Below are positions 45,799 to 53,629 of a stretch of 64,000 nt of DNA, piece after piece (within the stretch, counting starts at the first letter, position 1; every line of letters starts with the position of its first letter). Source of the stretch: a bacterium (GTDB lineage Bacteria; Planctomycetota; Planctomycetia; Planctomycetales; Planctomycetaceae); contig WGMU01000019.1 of NCBI GenBank assembly GCA_016124895.1, positions 248,001-312,000 on the forward strand, given 5' to 3'. The notes below the pieces were generated by a model. That model searched no databases. It was not told the origin of the DNA and saw nothing but the letters and a program-made list of their open reading frames with translations. The position numbers were made by a program, and so were the translations under genes.

Positions 45799-45894
45799 TG
45801 AAGACGTCCATTGCGTTTCGACGTGAGAGTGTTTTGGCGGTCAAAAGGTGTTGTGACTGGTCAGCGACGTGAAGCCGCTGGCTGGTGACTGCTT

Positions 45895-46356
45895 TCAATA
45901 CAGAGAGATGATCAGGTCGATGCCGCCCCGCAGGACAACACGCCATGCGGCTTCCGCGTTGTCGTCTGCTTCCGGGTCGTGCGCCCGGACGGTTTCCATC
46001 AGCGTGTCGATCCACAGTGAGTAAAGCTCCGGTGCGATATTCAGTCCCTGCCGCCCGTGTGTCCGAGCGATGCGTCGGAGTTCGCCGGCCGACTCCGCGC
46101 TGCCCTGTGCAAAGTCAATCAGATGCTCGACGCCGCGGCGGATCAGCCGGTTCTGCTCCTGCATATCGACGTGGGCAAACATTGCCCCGATACCCGGCGC
46201 CCTTTCCGACAGAGTCGCGTAGAAATCATCAAAGAAGTCATCGCCGTCGTCACAGCACCAGCGAAAGCTGGGACGCACAACTTCTTCAGCCAGTTGCCGG
46301 AGACGTTTCTGCAACTGGGCACCAGTTTCGTTTTGTGACTGTTTTGATGCTGACAC
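45895..46356 (-). CDS. Globin-family protein (first globin of the nitrogen operon)
   Basis: A 153-residue single-domain globin with a GTG start at 46356. Key regions: DDFFDDFYATLSERAPGIGAMF (B/C helices) and RIARTHGRQGLNIAPELYSLW, with the expected proximal His. It resembles the globin at 43734-44144 in the His-x-x-x-Gly...Tyr-x-x-Trp motif, so the two may be duplicates. It lies 30 bp downstream of cytochrome b and 96 bp upstream of the HAO-like gene. NO or O2 binding is likely. Confidence 0.82.
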   Translation of the reverse strand: MSASKQSQNETGAQLQKRLRQLAEEVVRPSFRWCCDDGDDFFDDFYATLSERAPGIGAMFAHVDMQEQNRLIRRGVEHLIDFAQGSAESAGELRRIARTHGRQGLNIAPELYSLWIDTLMETVRAHDPEADDNAEAAWRVVLRGGIDLIISLY

Positions 46357-46386
46357 GGCGTCGGTCTTCTGTTGCAGTGGACTCGG

Positions 46387-47439
46387 TCAGTGAGCGACAA
46401 CCGCTTCCCACACCGTCAGTCCGACGAGCAGGAAGACGCCGACGATGCCGATCCAGACGCTGGCTTCGGTGTACTTCGTGTGTTTGCGAATCCAGCCGTC
46501 GATGAACGGCCAGGCGAACATGACGAAGACAATCAGGCCGGAACTCAGTACGGCGAACGTGCCGGAAAACAGCTTCAGCCAGCGAAACGACACGTAAAAC
46601 CACCACTCGGGTTTGATGACTTCCGGCGTGGTCAGCGGATCGGCTTTTGGTCCGAGTTCCACCGGCAGGATCGTTGCCAGCACGCTCAGCAGGATCATCA
46701 GCACCAGACCGATCAGCACTTCGGTGTAGAAGTGGTCGGGAAAGAAGTCGAAGGTCTTCGGCTTGTCGTCAGCTTCGTCGGCAAAGCGGAACTCACTGAT
46801 TCCCTGCAGGCGGAGAATGCCGACGTGAATGACGAGCAGTCCGATCATCGTCACGGGCAGGACAGCCGCGTGCAGAATGAAGAAACGGGGCAGCGTCTGT
46901 TCGTTGTAGGTCTCGCCGGCCAGCAGCAGCCGTTTGGCATAAACGCCCACGTAAGGGATGGTGTCGCAGATGTTGGCCGCGACGGTGGCTCCCCAGTAAC
47001 TGAGTTGCTCGAACACGAGGCTGTAACCGGTAAAGCCGATGATCAGCGTGCAGAGCAGCAGGCACATGCCGACCATCCAGTTGATCTCGCGTGGCTTGCG
47101 GTACGCTCCCGTAAAGTAGACCCGCATCTGATGCAGAATCACCGCAGCGATCATCAGCGTGGCCGCCCACTTGTGGACACTGCGGATGTACCAGCCGTAC
47201 GTGACTTCGTTCGTGATCGTGTTGATCGATTCGTAAGCCGTGTGCGAGCCCGGCTGGTAATAAAATGCCAGCAGGATGCCGGTAACGATCTGCACGACGA
47301 AGAGGTACGCCGGCGTGCCTCCCAGACAGAACCACCAGCGTTTGAGGTGATTCGGCACAGGCTCGTTCGTCAGCTCGGCAAGCTGCACGCCAGTGATCGG
47401 CAGGCGTTCGGAGAACCAGTTCCTGACGGCAGTGACCAC
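46387..47439 (-). CDS. Cytochrome b of a bc-type quinol-oxidising complex
   Basis: A 350-residue membrane protein with about eight transmembrane helices. A GTG start at 47439 follows an AAAGGA ribosome site. Two haem-ligating His pairs are seen: H-x13-H (SVHKWAATLMIAAVILHQM) and H-x14-H (LHAAVLPV...LLVIHVG). The quinol-site motif is PEWWFY where most enzymes have PEWY. It pairs with the Rieske protein encoded 53 bp upstream. No cytochrome c1 gene is present; the multiheme cytochromes downstream are the obvious electron acceptors. Confidence 0.93.
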   Translation of the reverse strand: MVTAVRNWFSERLPITGVQLAELTNEPVPNHLKRWWFCLGGTPAYLFVVQIVTGILLAFYYQPGSHTAYESINTITNEVTYGWYIRSVHKWAATLMIAAVILHQMRVYFTGAYRKPREINWMVGMCLLLCTLIIGFTGYSLVFEQLSYWGATVAANICDTIPYVGVYAKRLLLAGETYNEQTLPRFFILHAAVLPVTMIGLLVIHVGILRLQGISEFRFADEADDKPKTFDFFPDHFYTEVLIGLVLMILLSVLATILPVELGPKADPLTTPEVIKPEWWFYVSFRWLKLFSGTFAVLSSGLIVFVMFAWPFIDGWIRKHTKYTEASVWIGIVGVFLLVGLTVWEAVVAH

Positions 47440-47492
47440 GAGGTGTCCTTTCAGGGCAGACTCGGAAACAGGCAGACTTCGATGGCGACAGT

Positions 47493-48017
47493 TCAGACAA
47501 GAGCGTCGGTCGGGACTTCGATAAACAGCAGTCCGGCTTCGACCTTCAACGGGTAACGCGACAGCGACTTCCCACCGTCAGCGGGTGGACCGGAGATCGG
47601 ATCTCCGGTCGCCGTGAACGCTCCGTTGTGACAGGGGCAGAAGAAACGGTTGTTGTTCGACTCCCAGTGAACCGCGCAGCCCAGATGCGGACACACGCTC
47701 GACAGCGCGATGAAGTCTTCCGGAGCGTTGTTCCCGGCGAGCCGCGTGACGACGACTTTCTGGCCCGCCGGTGCCTGGTACGTCATCGACTTTCCAACTG
47801 GGAAGCTCGCCAGATCGGAAAGGAACTGCCAGGCAGTGGTACTCAAGCCAGCCGGGTACATGAACCGCCCGATCAGCCAGCCAAACATGCCGTAACCGAC
47901 GGTCAGACCAAAACCCATCACGGCCGACGAGAGCTTCATGAGAAACGAGCGGCGCTCTGTGGTGACTGCAGGGGCCGACGCATCTGCGTGCGAGCTTTCA
48001 ACATCCTCTGAATCCAT
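47493..48017 (-). CDS. Rieske iron-sulfur protein
   Basis: A 174-residue protein. The ATG at 48017 is chosen over an 88-codon upstream extension with Cys-rich nonsense-like sequence. A Tat-like N-terminus (ERRSFLMKLSSAVMGFG) supplies the membrane anchor. The 2Fe-2S ligands are in CPHLGCAVH and CPCHNGAF; both disulfide cysteines are present. It is the first gene of the seven-gene nitrogen-oxide run and, with cytochrome b, forms the quinol dehydrogenase that would replace NapC. Confidence 0.94.
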   Translation of the reverse strand: MDSEDVESSHADASAPAVTTERRSFLMKLSSAVMGFGLTVGYGMFGWLIGRFMYPAGLSTTAWQFLSDLASFPVGKSMTYQAPAGQKVVVTRLAGNNAPEDFIALSSVCPHLGCAVHWESNNNRFFCPCHNGAFTATGDPISGPPADGGKSLSRYPLKVEAGLLFIEVPTDALV

Positions 48018-48523
48018 GACCGTTCCCGGTTCTCCAGGGCGACAATCTTCGAGGCCGCCCGTTGCGACACCGAGTCTGCAGCACGCGAAGCAGGTCCTGT
48101 GCCAGGCCGTCGCAATCCAGCATAGCGACGTAGCCTCATCAGACTGTGCGAAACAAGTCACATCATCGGGCCGGTGTGCTGAGACGGAGCAAAACAGCCA
48201 ACACTGATATCTCTGTGCGGAGATACGGATCGTGCATCTTGAGTGTGCGTACCGTCGCGCAATGTGGAAGTCGATGAGCACACTTCGCCCACGTTGGCGC
48301 GAGCACGTCCTCGCGCCTCCTCTTAAGCACGACGGCGCAGCAAGGACACGTCGAGAAGACTCTCAGGCTGTTGGCACGGACTTTGCCAAACCGGTCCGCT
48401 TCGACGCTGCCTGCGTGTCGAGATGGCCGCCCTGCCTGCAGACCACCTGCGTTGCCGTCGTACTCGGCAGACTCAAACCGGGCAGCGTCTCCCTCCTCTT
48501 TATCCCTTTTCATGGAGTAAATC
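48018..48523. promoter_or_regulatory. Divergent control region between the Rieske operon and hcp
   Basis: These 506 bases must hold promoters for both the Rieske-to-napB-like run and hcp. Two perfect inverted repeats stand out: tatctc-tgtgcg-gagata (48208-48225) and ggcgcgag-cacgtc-ctcgcgcc (48296-48317). The first looks like an operator for a dimeric regulator; the second is a GC-rich hairpin. No FNR-type TTGAT-N4-ATCAA box was found by eye. A plus-strand open frame at 48232-48534 is not considered real. A ribosome site GGAG lies at about 48513. Confidence 0.45.
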
Positions 48524-49810
48524 ATGTTCTGTAATCAGTGCGAGCAGACTCAGAATGGCACTGGCTGTACCGACCTCGGCGTGTGCGGCAAGGATCCGGA
48601 CATGCAGTCGCTGCAGGAGATTCTGCTGTACGGCCTCAAAGGCATGGCCGCCTACGCGAATCATGCCCGGCGTCTTGGCAAGACGGATGAGGGCGTCAGT
48701 GAGTTCATCGAAGAGGCTCTGTTCGCAACGATGACGAACGTGAACTTCGACATCGACAGCCTGTTCGAACTCGTGCTCGAATGTGGTCGCTGGAACCTCC
48801 GCGTCATGGAGATGCTTGACGCAGGTCATACGGAACGATTCGGCAGGCCGGAACCAACAGCCGTCAAGGAAGGCACGCAGGCCGGACCAGGCATCCTGGT
48901 CACCGGGCACGATCTGGTGGACCTGGCGGAACTGCTGGAACAGACCGCGGGAACCGGCATCAATGTTTATACGCACGGCGAAATGCTGCCGGCCCACAGC
49001 TATCCCGAGCTGAAGAAGTATCCGCATCTGGTCGGCCATTTTGGTGGCCCGTGGCAGAATCAGCAGTGGGAATTCCCGATGTTTTCCGGTCCGATCGTTG
49101 CCACGACGAACTGCGTGCTGATTCCGTCAGACACGTACGCGGACCGGCTCTTCACAACTCGGATCACGGCCGTCCCCGGCGGCACGCGTCTGAAGGACAA
49201 TGACTTCTCGGCGGTGATCGAAAAGGCCAGGCAGTGTGACCCGCTGGTCGATAACGTTGTGAAGGAATCGACAATCGGCTTTCATCACAGCGTGATTCTG
49301 AGCCTGGCCGACAAGGTTGTCGAAGCCGTCCGTTCAGGCGACATCAAACGGTTCTACGTGATCGGTGGCTGCGATGGAGCGGAACTTGGCCGCAACTACT
49401 ACTCGCAACTGGCCGAGCGGGCTCCGCAGAAGTCGGTCATCCTGACGCTGGGCTGCGGCAAGTACCGCATCCGCAATCACGAATACGGCGACATCGACGG
49501 CATCCCGCGGCTGCTCGATATGGGCCAGTGCAACGACAGCTACGGAGCGATCCAGGTGGCGCTGGCGCTGGCCAACGCATTCGACTGCGGCGTCAACGAG
49601 CTGCCTCTGGAAATCGTACTGTCGTGGTTCGAGCAAAAAGCCGTCGCTGTACTGCTGACGCTGCTGGCGCTTGACGTCAAAGGCATCCGTGTTGGCCCGG
49701 TCCCGCCGGCGTTTATCACCCCGAACGTCTTCCAGATTCTGCAGGACAGGTTCGATTTGAAAGTGATCGAGTCTGAACCGCCGGCCGAACTGGTTCAGCT
49801 CAGCGTCTGA
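48524..49810 (+). CDS. hcp: Hybrid cluster protein (hydroxylamine reductase), short class III type
   Basis: A 428-residue cytoplasmic protein. The N-terminal cubane-cluster motif is Cys3-x2-Cys6-x8-Cys15-x5-Cys21 (MFCNQCEQT...GCTDLGVCGK). Hybrid-cluster ligand regions follow: TGHDLVDLAELLEQT, TTNCVLIPSD, LTLGCGKYRI and a Glu in the last third (SWFEQKAVA). The length matches the short class lacking the ~110-residue insertion of E. coli Hcp. Hcp reduces hydroxylamine to ammonia in vitro and NO to N2O in E. coli. No hcr reductase is beside it. It diverges from the Rieske operon. Confidence 0.93.
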   Translation: MFCNQCEQTQNGTGCTDLGVCGKDPDMQSLQEILLYGLKGMAAYANHARRLGKTDEGVSEFIEEALFATMTNVNFDIDSLFELVLECGRWNLRVMEMLDAGHTERFGRPEPTAVKEGTQAGPGILVTGHDLVDLAELLEQTAGTGINVYTHGEMLPAHSYPELKKYPHLVGHFGGPWQNQQWEFPMFSGPIVATTNCVLIPSDTYADRLFTTRITAVPGGTRLKDNDFSAVIEKARQCDPLVDNVVKESTIGFHHSVILSLADKVVEAVRSGDIKRFYVIGGCDGAELGRNYYSQLAERAPQKSVILTLGCGKYRIRNHEYGDIDGIPRLLDMGQCNDSYGAIQVALALANAFDCGVNELPLEIVLSWFEQKAVAVLLTLLALDVKGIRVGPVPPAFITPNVFQILQDRFDLKVIESEPPAELVQLSV

Positions 49811-49894
49811 CTGGTCTGTTTCAGACGTCTGTTCAGAGTTCCCGTCTGACGCCGAGTCGTACTCATCAGAGCACGGCAAGCCTGCCAGACGAAA

Positions 49895-49909
49895 CGATCT
49901 GACAGATCG
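49895..49909. promoter_or_regulatory. 15-bp palindrome upstream of the protoglobin gene
   Basis: cgatctg-a-cagatcg is a perfect inverted repeat with a 1-base centre, 135 bp before the protoglobin ATG and 85 bp after the hcp stop codon. It could be an operator or a part of an mRNA 3' end. Confidence 0.3.
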
Positions 49910-50043
49910 CTCTGAGTTCGACGGATTGAACGCTGACCCGAATCGTCAGTGAGAGCTGATCTGCACCGGATTGCCTCACTGACGCTTCGGGCAGTTTTCG
50001 GCTCATCTGATGTCCTGAAGTCTCTCTTCAACTTTGCAGTTCA

Positions 50044-50625
50044 ATGCAGACAATCGACGAACCACGGCTCGAAGCCGACCCGCAATACCGTTACGAGTAC
50101 CTCGCTGAGTTTATCGGCTTCGGCCCGGACGACATCGCGCTGATCCAGCGTTCGGCGCAACATCTCGGCCCGCGCATCCCACAGCTCGTCGAACAGACCT
50201 ATCGTAAGCTGCTGGATTACGACGCGACCGCCCGTCACTTCGTCCCGAAGCAGTCCGGCTTCGACGACCCTCAGCCCGAAAACCTGCAGGCACTGACGGT
50301 TGACCATCCGCAGGTTCGGTTCCGCAAGGATCACCTCAACCGCTACTTCATGCAGCTCATCGGCCGCGCGTTCGATGCGAAGATGGTTCTCTACCTCGAC
50401 ATGGTCGGCAGGATCCACACACCCAAAGCCGGCAACGAGCAGATCAACGTCCCCCTCGTCCAGATGAACGCGCTCATGGGAGTCATCTCCGATGTCCTGC
50501 TGACCTCTATCTCGGAATGGCCCCTCGATCACACGATCGCCCTGCAGACCACCCGAGCCTTCAACAAGCTCCTCTGGATTCAGAACGACTTCGTCAACCG
50601 CCACTACCAGCAACCGAAGTCCTGA
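50044..50625 (+). CDS. Protoglobin
   Basis: A 193-residue protoglobin, the single-domain relative of globin-coupled sensors. It starts at the ATG 50044. Features: an extended N-terminus with YRYEYLAEFIGFGPDDIALIQ, the B/C region PQLVEQTYRKLLDYDATARHF, the likely proximal-His segment MVGRIHTPKAGN, and a late helix LLWIQNDFVNRHY. It carries no output domain. Together with the two other globins near this cluster, it probably binds NO or O2. It is 233 bp downstream of hcp. Confidence 0.9.
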   Translation: MQTIDEPRLEADPQYRYEYLAEFIGFGPDDIALIQRSAQHLGPRIPQLVEQTYRKLLDYDATARHFVPKQSGFDDPQPENLQALTVDHPQVRFRKDHLNRYFMQLIGRAFDAKMVLYLDMVGRIHTPKAGNEQINVPLVQMNALMGVISDVLLTSISEWPLDHTIALQTTRAFNKLLWIQNDFVNRHYQQPKS

Positions 50626-51112
50626 ACAGCATTGCGTTCTGAGACCCGCTTGCGTGCGTAGCAGTCTGCCAGTCGTTGTGAGCTTCTGATCTGCATTCAG
50701 GACGACGGATGACGAGGGCGTCCGTCCGATTGGAACCAACCCTGTTGCCTCTGATGTTATCGACAGAGGCAGGTTGACCGCGCATATGATGCCTGACTGT
50801 GTATGGCCATCGCACGCCGCCATATCGACGAAAGAATTGGGGTCAGCCTAACCCACCTTGCTGCGCTCGATAGAAGCGGAACAGGTCGCGTATGCACTTT
50901 CGAGGCTCACAACGGTAATCAGCGGAGAGCCAGAAGGTATCACGGGCCGACACAGCTCCGCATCATCGAGATGTGCGAACGTTCGCATCCTTCGCAGGAA
51001 AGAGAGTAGTTTTCCGACAGCCTGGAGAAAACCGGCCGTGATCGACAGGGCATGGTGAGTGCCTGGCCCACGCTTCGTCTGAGTGAAGATCTGTCGAACA
51101 CGGCCCGGTTGA
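50626..51112. other. Gene-free interval between convergent genes
   Basis: These 487 bases between the protoglobin (plus) and porin (minus) genes have no supported gene. Short Arg-rich frames at 50803-51058 were considered and set aside. No T-tracted hairpin was found. Confidence 0.4.
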
Positions 51113-52867
51113 TTAGAACCGCTGCTGGAAGATCAGGTAGAGAGATTCGGCATCGGAAGCAGTCGTTGGCCCGGCAGTCCGCTCCAGAAAGCTTCCACCA
51201 AACAGCTTGTTGTAGCTCACGAGGATGTCCGAGTACTTCGTGACGTGGAAGTTGAGTACGAGGTCGATTTCATCGCCGACGTTATTCCCGGCGGCACCTG
51301 TCGCATCACGACGATAAGCTGCCCCGCCCGCGTTGTAGAGTGCGTCACGACTTTCGGCGAGCCAGAAGTGGTGGTACTGCAGCCAGACGGTCATCCACGG
51401 GGTTGGGTACAGGTAGAGGTGTGCATTCACGTCATGGATATTCTGTCGACCGACGAGATCCATCCAGCCCATGTAGTAGTGTCCGAACGGGAACTGCTGA
51501 TTGAACGTGTGAGAACTTCCCGAACCCGGATTGCTGTCGCCGCTGGCGTAGTCGTAGTACATCCAGAACGTGGGAGTCAGGCTCGCCTCTTTCCAGTTGC
51601 GACCCAGGCCAGCCGTTGCCATCCCGGCAAACAGATTGCTGCCTCCCTGATTTCCACACTGCAGAGCACTTTCAAAATCCCAGAGCCAGCCGTCCTGGTC
51701 TCCCGCCCAGCGGGTTCCGAACGTGTGCGTCTCGAATGGTGACCTCACAATTCCTGACTGCACACTGCTTTTGTCGTTCTTATACATCAGGTAGTAAAAG
51801 TCGACTGTCTCGCCTTTTTTTGGTTTGTAAGTCGCCCAGGCTCCCGCAAACTGCTGCTTGTCGTCAGGCAGGTCGAATTTGCCGGATTTGGGCGGGACGT
51901 ACTGAGTCCAGAAGGCGTCGAGATCCCATTTCTCGCCATGACGGAAGACCTTTACACCCTGAAACGAATGGCGTTTGTTGGCCCACGGAAGCGGCGTGAT
52001 CAGCCGCTGAGAACCGTAGAGCAGTTCCTGCCGACCAACGCGGACATAAACGGGCTTGCCATCGAGTTCGAAGGTTTTCACGTCGACGAACAGGTCCAGC
52101 AGGTCGCCACGGTCGACGTCAGGCGGCAGCGGCGTCAGTGACTGGTCAGAACTGTCGGCCCAGATGTACTCGCCATAAACACGGAACAGGTCTTTGTAGG
52201 ACAGGTCTCCATACAGGCGGACGTGTGTCAGATTGAAGTTATTGTCCTTCTGAGTCAGCCGGGCGTTGTGTTCGTTGTGGTGTTTGATCCAGAACTCACC
52301 ACCCGTGCTGAACAGTAGAGAGTCTCCCAGCTTCAGGCGTTTCAGTTGCTCAACAGCATCGCGTTCCTCGGGGCTGATGGCGTCGACGTAACGCCAGTCT
52401 GAGTCGAAGAACGGCCAGGCGTTAATCGCGAACGGAGCGTAGCCGGATTTCGGCGGCGTCTGACGGACTTCGCCGGTTAGCTGATCCCACAGAGAGAAGT
52501 ACGCCGGTCCCTGGTTTGGTGGAATCGGGAAAATTCCCGGACGCGGCATTGGATGAATGGTTGCCGGGTACTTCGACCAGTCGATCGGAGCATCCGATGG
52601 GCAGAGATCCCAGTTGGCTGAGGACGACTGCATTGCCGCAAGCTGGCATTCCTGGCAGTTGCAGTGCTGGTCGTGAGCGCCAACGGTTCCGAGCGAGGCA
52701 TCGAATACGGCGGCCTCGCCGTCCGGCGTATTCACGCTGGACTCTGTCGTCGGAAAAGCAGGAAATGCTGTTTCAGGATCCTGCGCATTGACAGGAACCG
52801 AGGTGGCCAGCAGAGTGGCCAGTGCAGCAGCAGGCAGCGCGCCCAGTGCAGAACGAAAGCGTAACAT
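51113..52867 (-). CDS. Outer-membrane beta-barrel porin (alginate-export family-like)
   Basis: A 584-residue outer-membrane protein. The ATG at 52867 is preferred over a GTG two codons upstream. A signal peptide (LGALPAAALATLLATSV) is followed by a Cys-rich mature N-terminus (HCNCQECQ), a short linker, and alternating beta strands from about residue 175 (LLFSTGGEFWIKH, RVYGEYIWADSS, VYVRVGRQELLYGSQR). It ends in Phe (IFQQRF), as barrels do. The pattern fits the Alginate_exp family. Located next to the nitrogen-oxide cluster, it may pass nitrate or nitrite, but this is only by position. Confidence 0.8.
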   Translation of the reverse strand: MLRFRSALGALPAAALATLLATSVPVNAQDPETAFPAFPTTESSVNTPDGEAAVFDASLGTVGAHDQHCNCQECQLAAMQSSSANWDLCPSDAPIDWSKYPATIHPMPRPGIFPIPPNQGPAYFSLWDQLTGEVRQTPPKSGYAPFAINAWPFFDSDWRYVDAISPEERDAVEQLKRLKLGDSLLFSTGGEFWIKHHNEHNARLTQKDNNFNLTHVRLYGDLSYKDLFRVYGEYIWADSSDQSLTPLPPDVDRGDLLDLFVDVKTFELDGKPVYVRVGRQELLYGSQRLITPLPWANKRHSFQGVKVFRHGEKWDLDAFWTQYVPPKSGKFDLPDDKQQFAGAWATYKPKKGETVDFYYLMYKNDKSSVQSGIVRSPFETHTFGTRWAGDQDGWLWDFESALQCGNQGGSNLFAGMATAGLGRNWKEASLTPTFWMYYDYASGDSNPGSGSSHTFNQQFPFGHYYMGWMDLVGRQNIHDVNAHLYLYPTPWMTVWLQYHHFWLAESRDALYNAGGAAYRRDATGAAGNNVGDEIDLVLNFHVTKYSDILVSYNKLFGGSFLERTAGPTTASDAESLYLIFQQRF

Positions 52868-53055
52868 GAGCACAACTCTTTCATGGTTGAGGAAGTGTGT
52901 GGAGACACACGAAAGTAGTTCTGCTCGACCCCCGGCGAAGTTATCGACTGCGTGTTATGACGGCCTGCAGCGGCTTTCCTGCAGTGCCGATTATGCAGCT
53001 TAGGGAATGTCTGACTGATCGACGGGTTACTGAGTGGATTGTTCGCGGTGGCCCG

Positions 53056-53628
53056 CTACGTCCGATCCGGCGGCGAGAATGTGTAGCCGGGATCATCGAG
53101 ACCAAAGGCATCTGCCACCCGATTAAAGAACGCGAACAGCGCCGTGATGTAAACCGCTTCGGCGATTTGCGATTCGGTCCAGCCTGCGTCGCGCAGCTTC
53201 TGGACATCCTCGGGAGTGCTGCGGTATGCGGTTTCAGTGACAAGTTTCACGAATCGCAGCAGAACCCGTTCGGCCCCGGTCACCGGCGCGCCGTCGATGT
53301 CGCACCGGCGGATTGCGCCAGCCAGTTCCTCATCGGCTCCCTGCAACTGCAGAAAGTAAGCGTGCGAACCCAGTCAGTACGGGCACTGATTGAGTGCCGA
53401 CACCAGCGACGCAATCAGCTCCTTCGTCCGGCGATTCAGGTGCCCGTCGGAGAAGTGCAGTTCATTACTGAACTGCATAACGCGACGCAGAAAGTCCGGC
53501 CGGTGGCTGAACGACTTCAGGATGCCTGGAATCTGTTCACGCTGCGGATTGGCCGCGAAATACTCCTGGTACAGCGACGCCAGTTCGCCGTCTGCGTCGT
53601 CCTCACTGATCCAGTTGATGTGCGGCAT
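53056..53628 (-). CDS. AhpD-like peroxidase-related selenoprotein (internal TGA read as Sec)
   Basis: The frame runs from ATG 53628 (MPHINWISEDDADGEL) to 53056 and is interrupted only by TGA at 53374-53376. Before the TGA: LIASLVSALNQCPY. After it: LGSHAYFLQLQGADEELAG. Both sides match one continuous carboxymuconolactone decarboxylase/AhpD 'peroxidase-related enzyme', whose active site is normally CPYC-x2-SH. The TGA therefore sits where the second active-site Cys belongs, giving Cys82-Pro-Tyr-Sec85, 190 residues in all. A SECIS-like hairpin lies at 53338-53355. It probably reduces peroxides or acts as a thiol oxidoreductase. It is the last gene of the redox operon, starting 1 bp after the deiodinase-like gene ends. 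selA/selB/selC are not in the window. Confidence 0.88.
53338..53355 (-). promoter_or_regulatory. Bacterial SECIS-like hairpin
   Basis: On the minus strand, starting 18 nt after the TGA, tttctgc pairs with gcaggga (7 bp, two of them G-U) around an AGTT loop. The loop lies 25 nt downstream of the TGA and contains G-U, as in bacterial SECIS elements bound by SelB. The structure was folded by eye. Confidence 0.55.
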
Positions 53629-53629
53629 G

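Noticed and set aside
46372-47556. A 394-codon plus-strand open frame opposite cytochrome b.
   Set aside because: Asp/Gln/His/Arg-rich composition without domains; cytochrome b on the other strand has all haem ligands.
48232-48534. A 100-codon plus-strand frame in the hcp control region.
   Set aside because: It overlaps the hcp start, contains both inverted repeats, and its composition is not protein-like.
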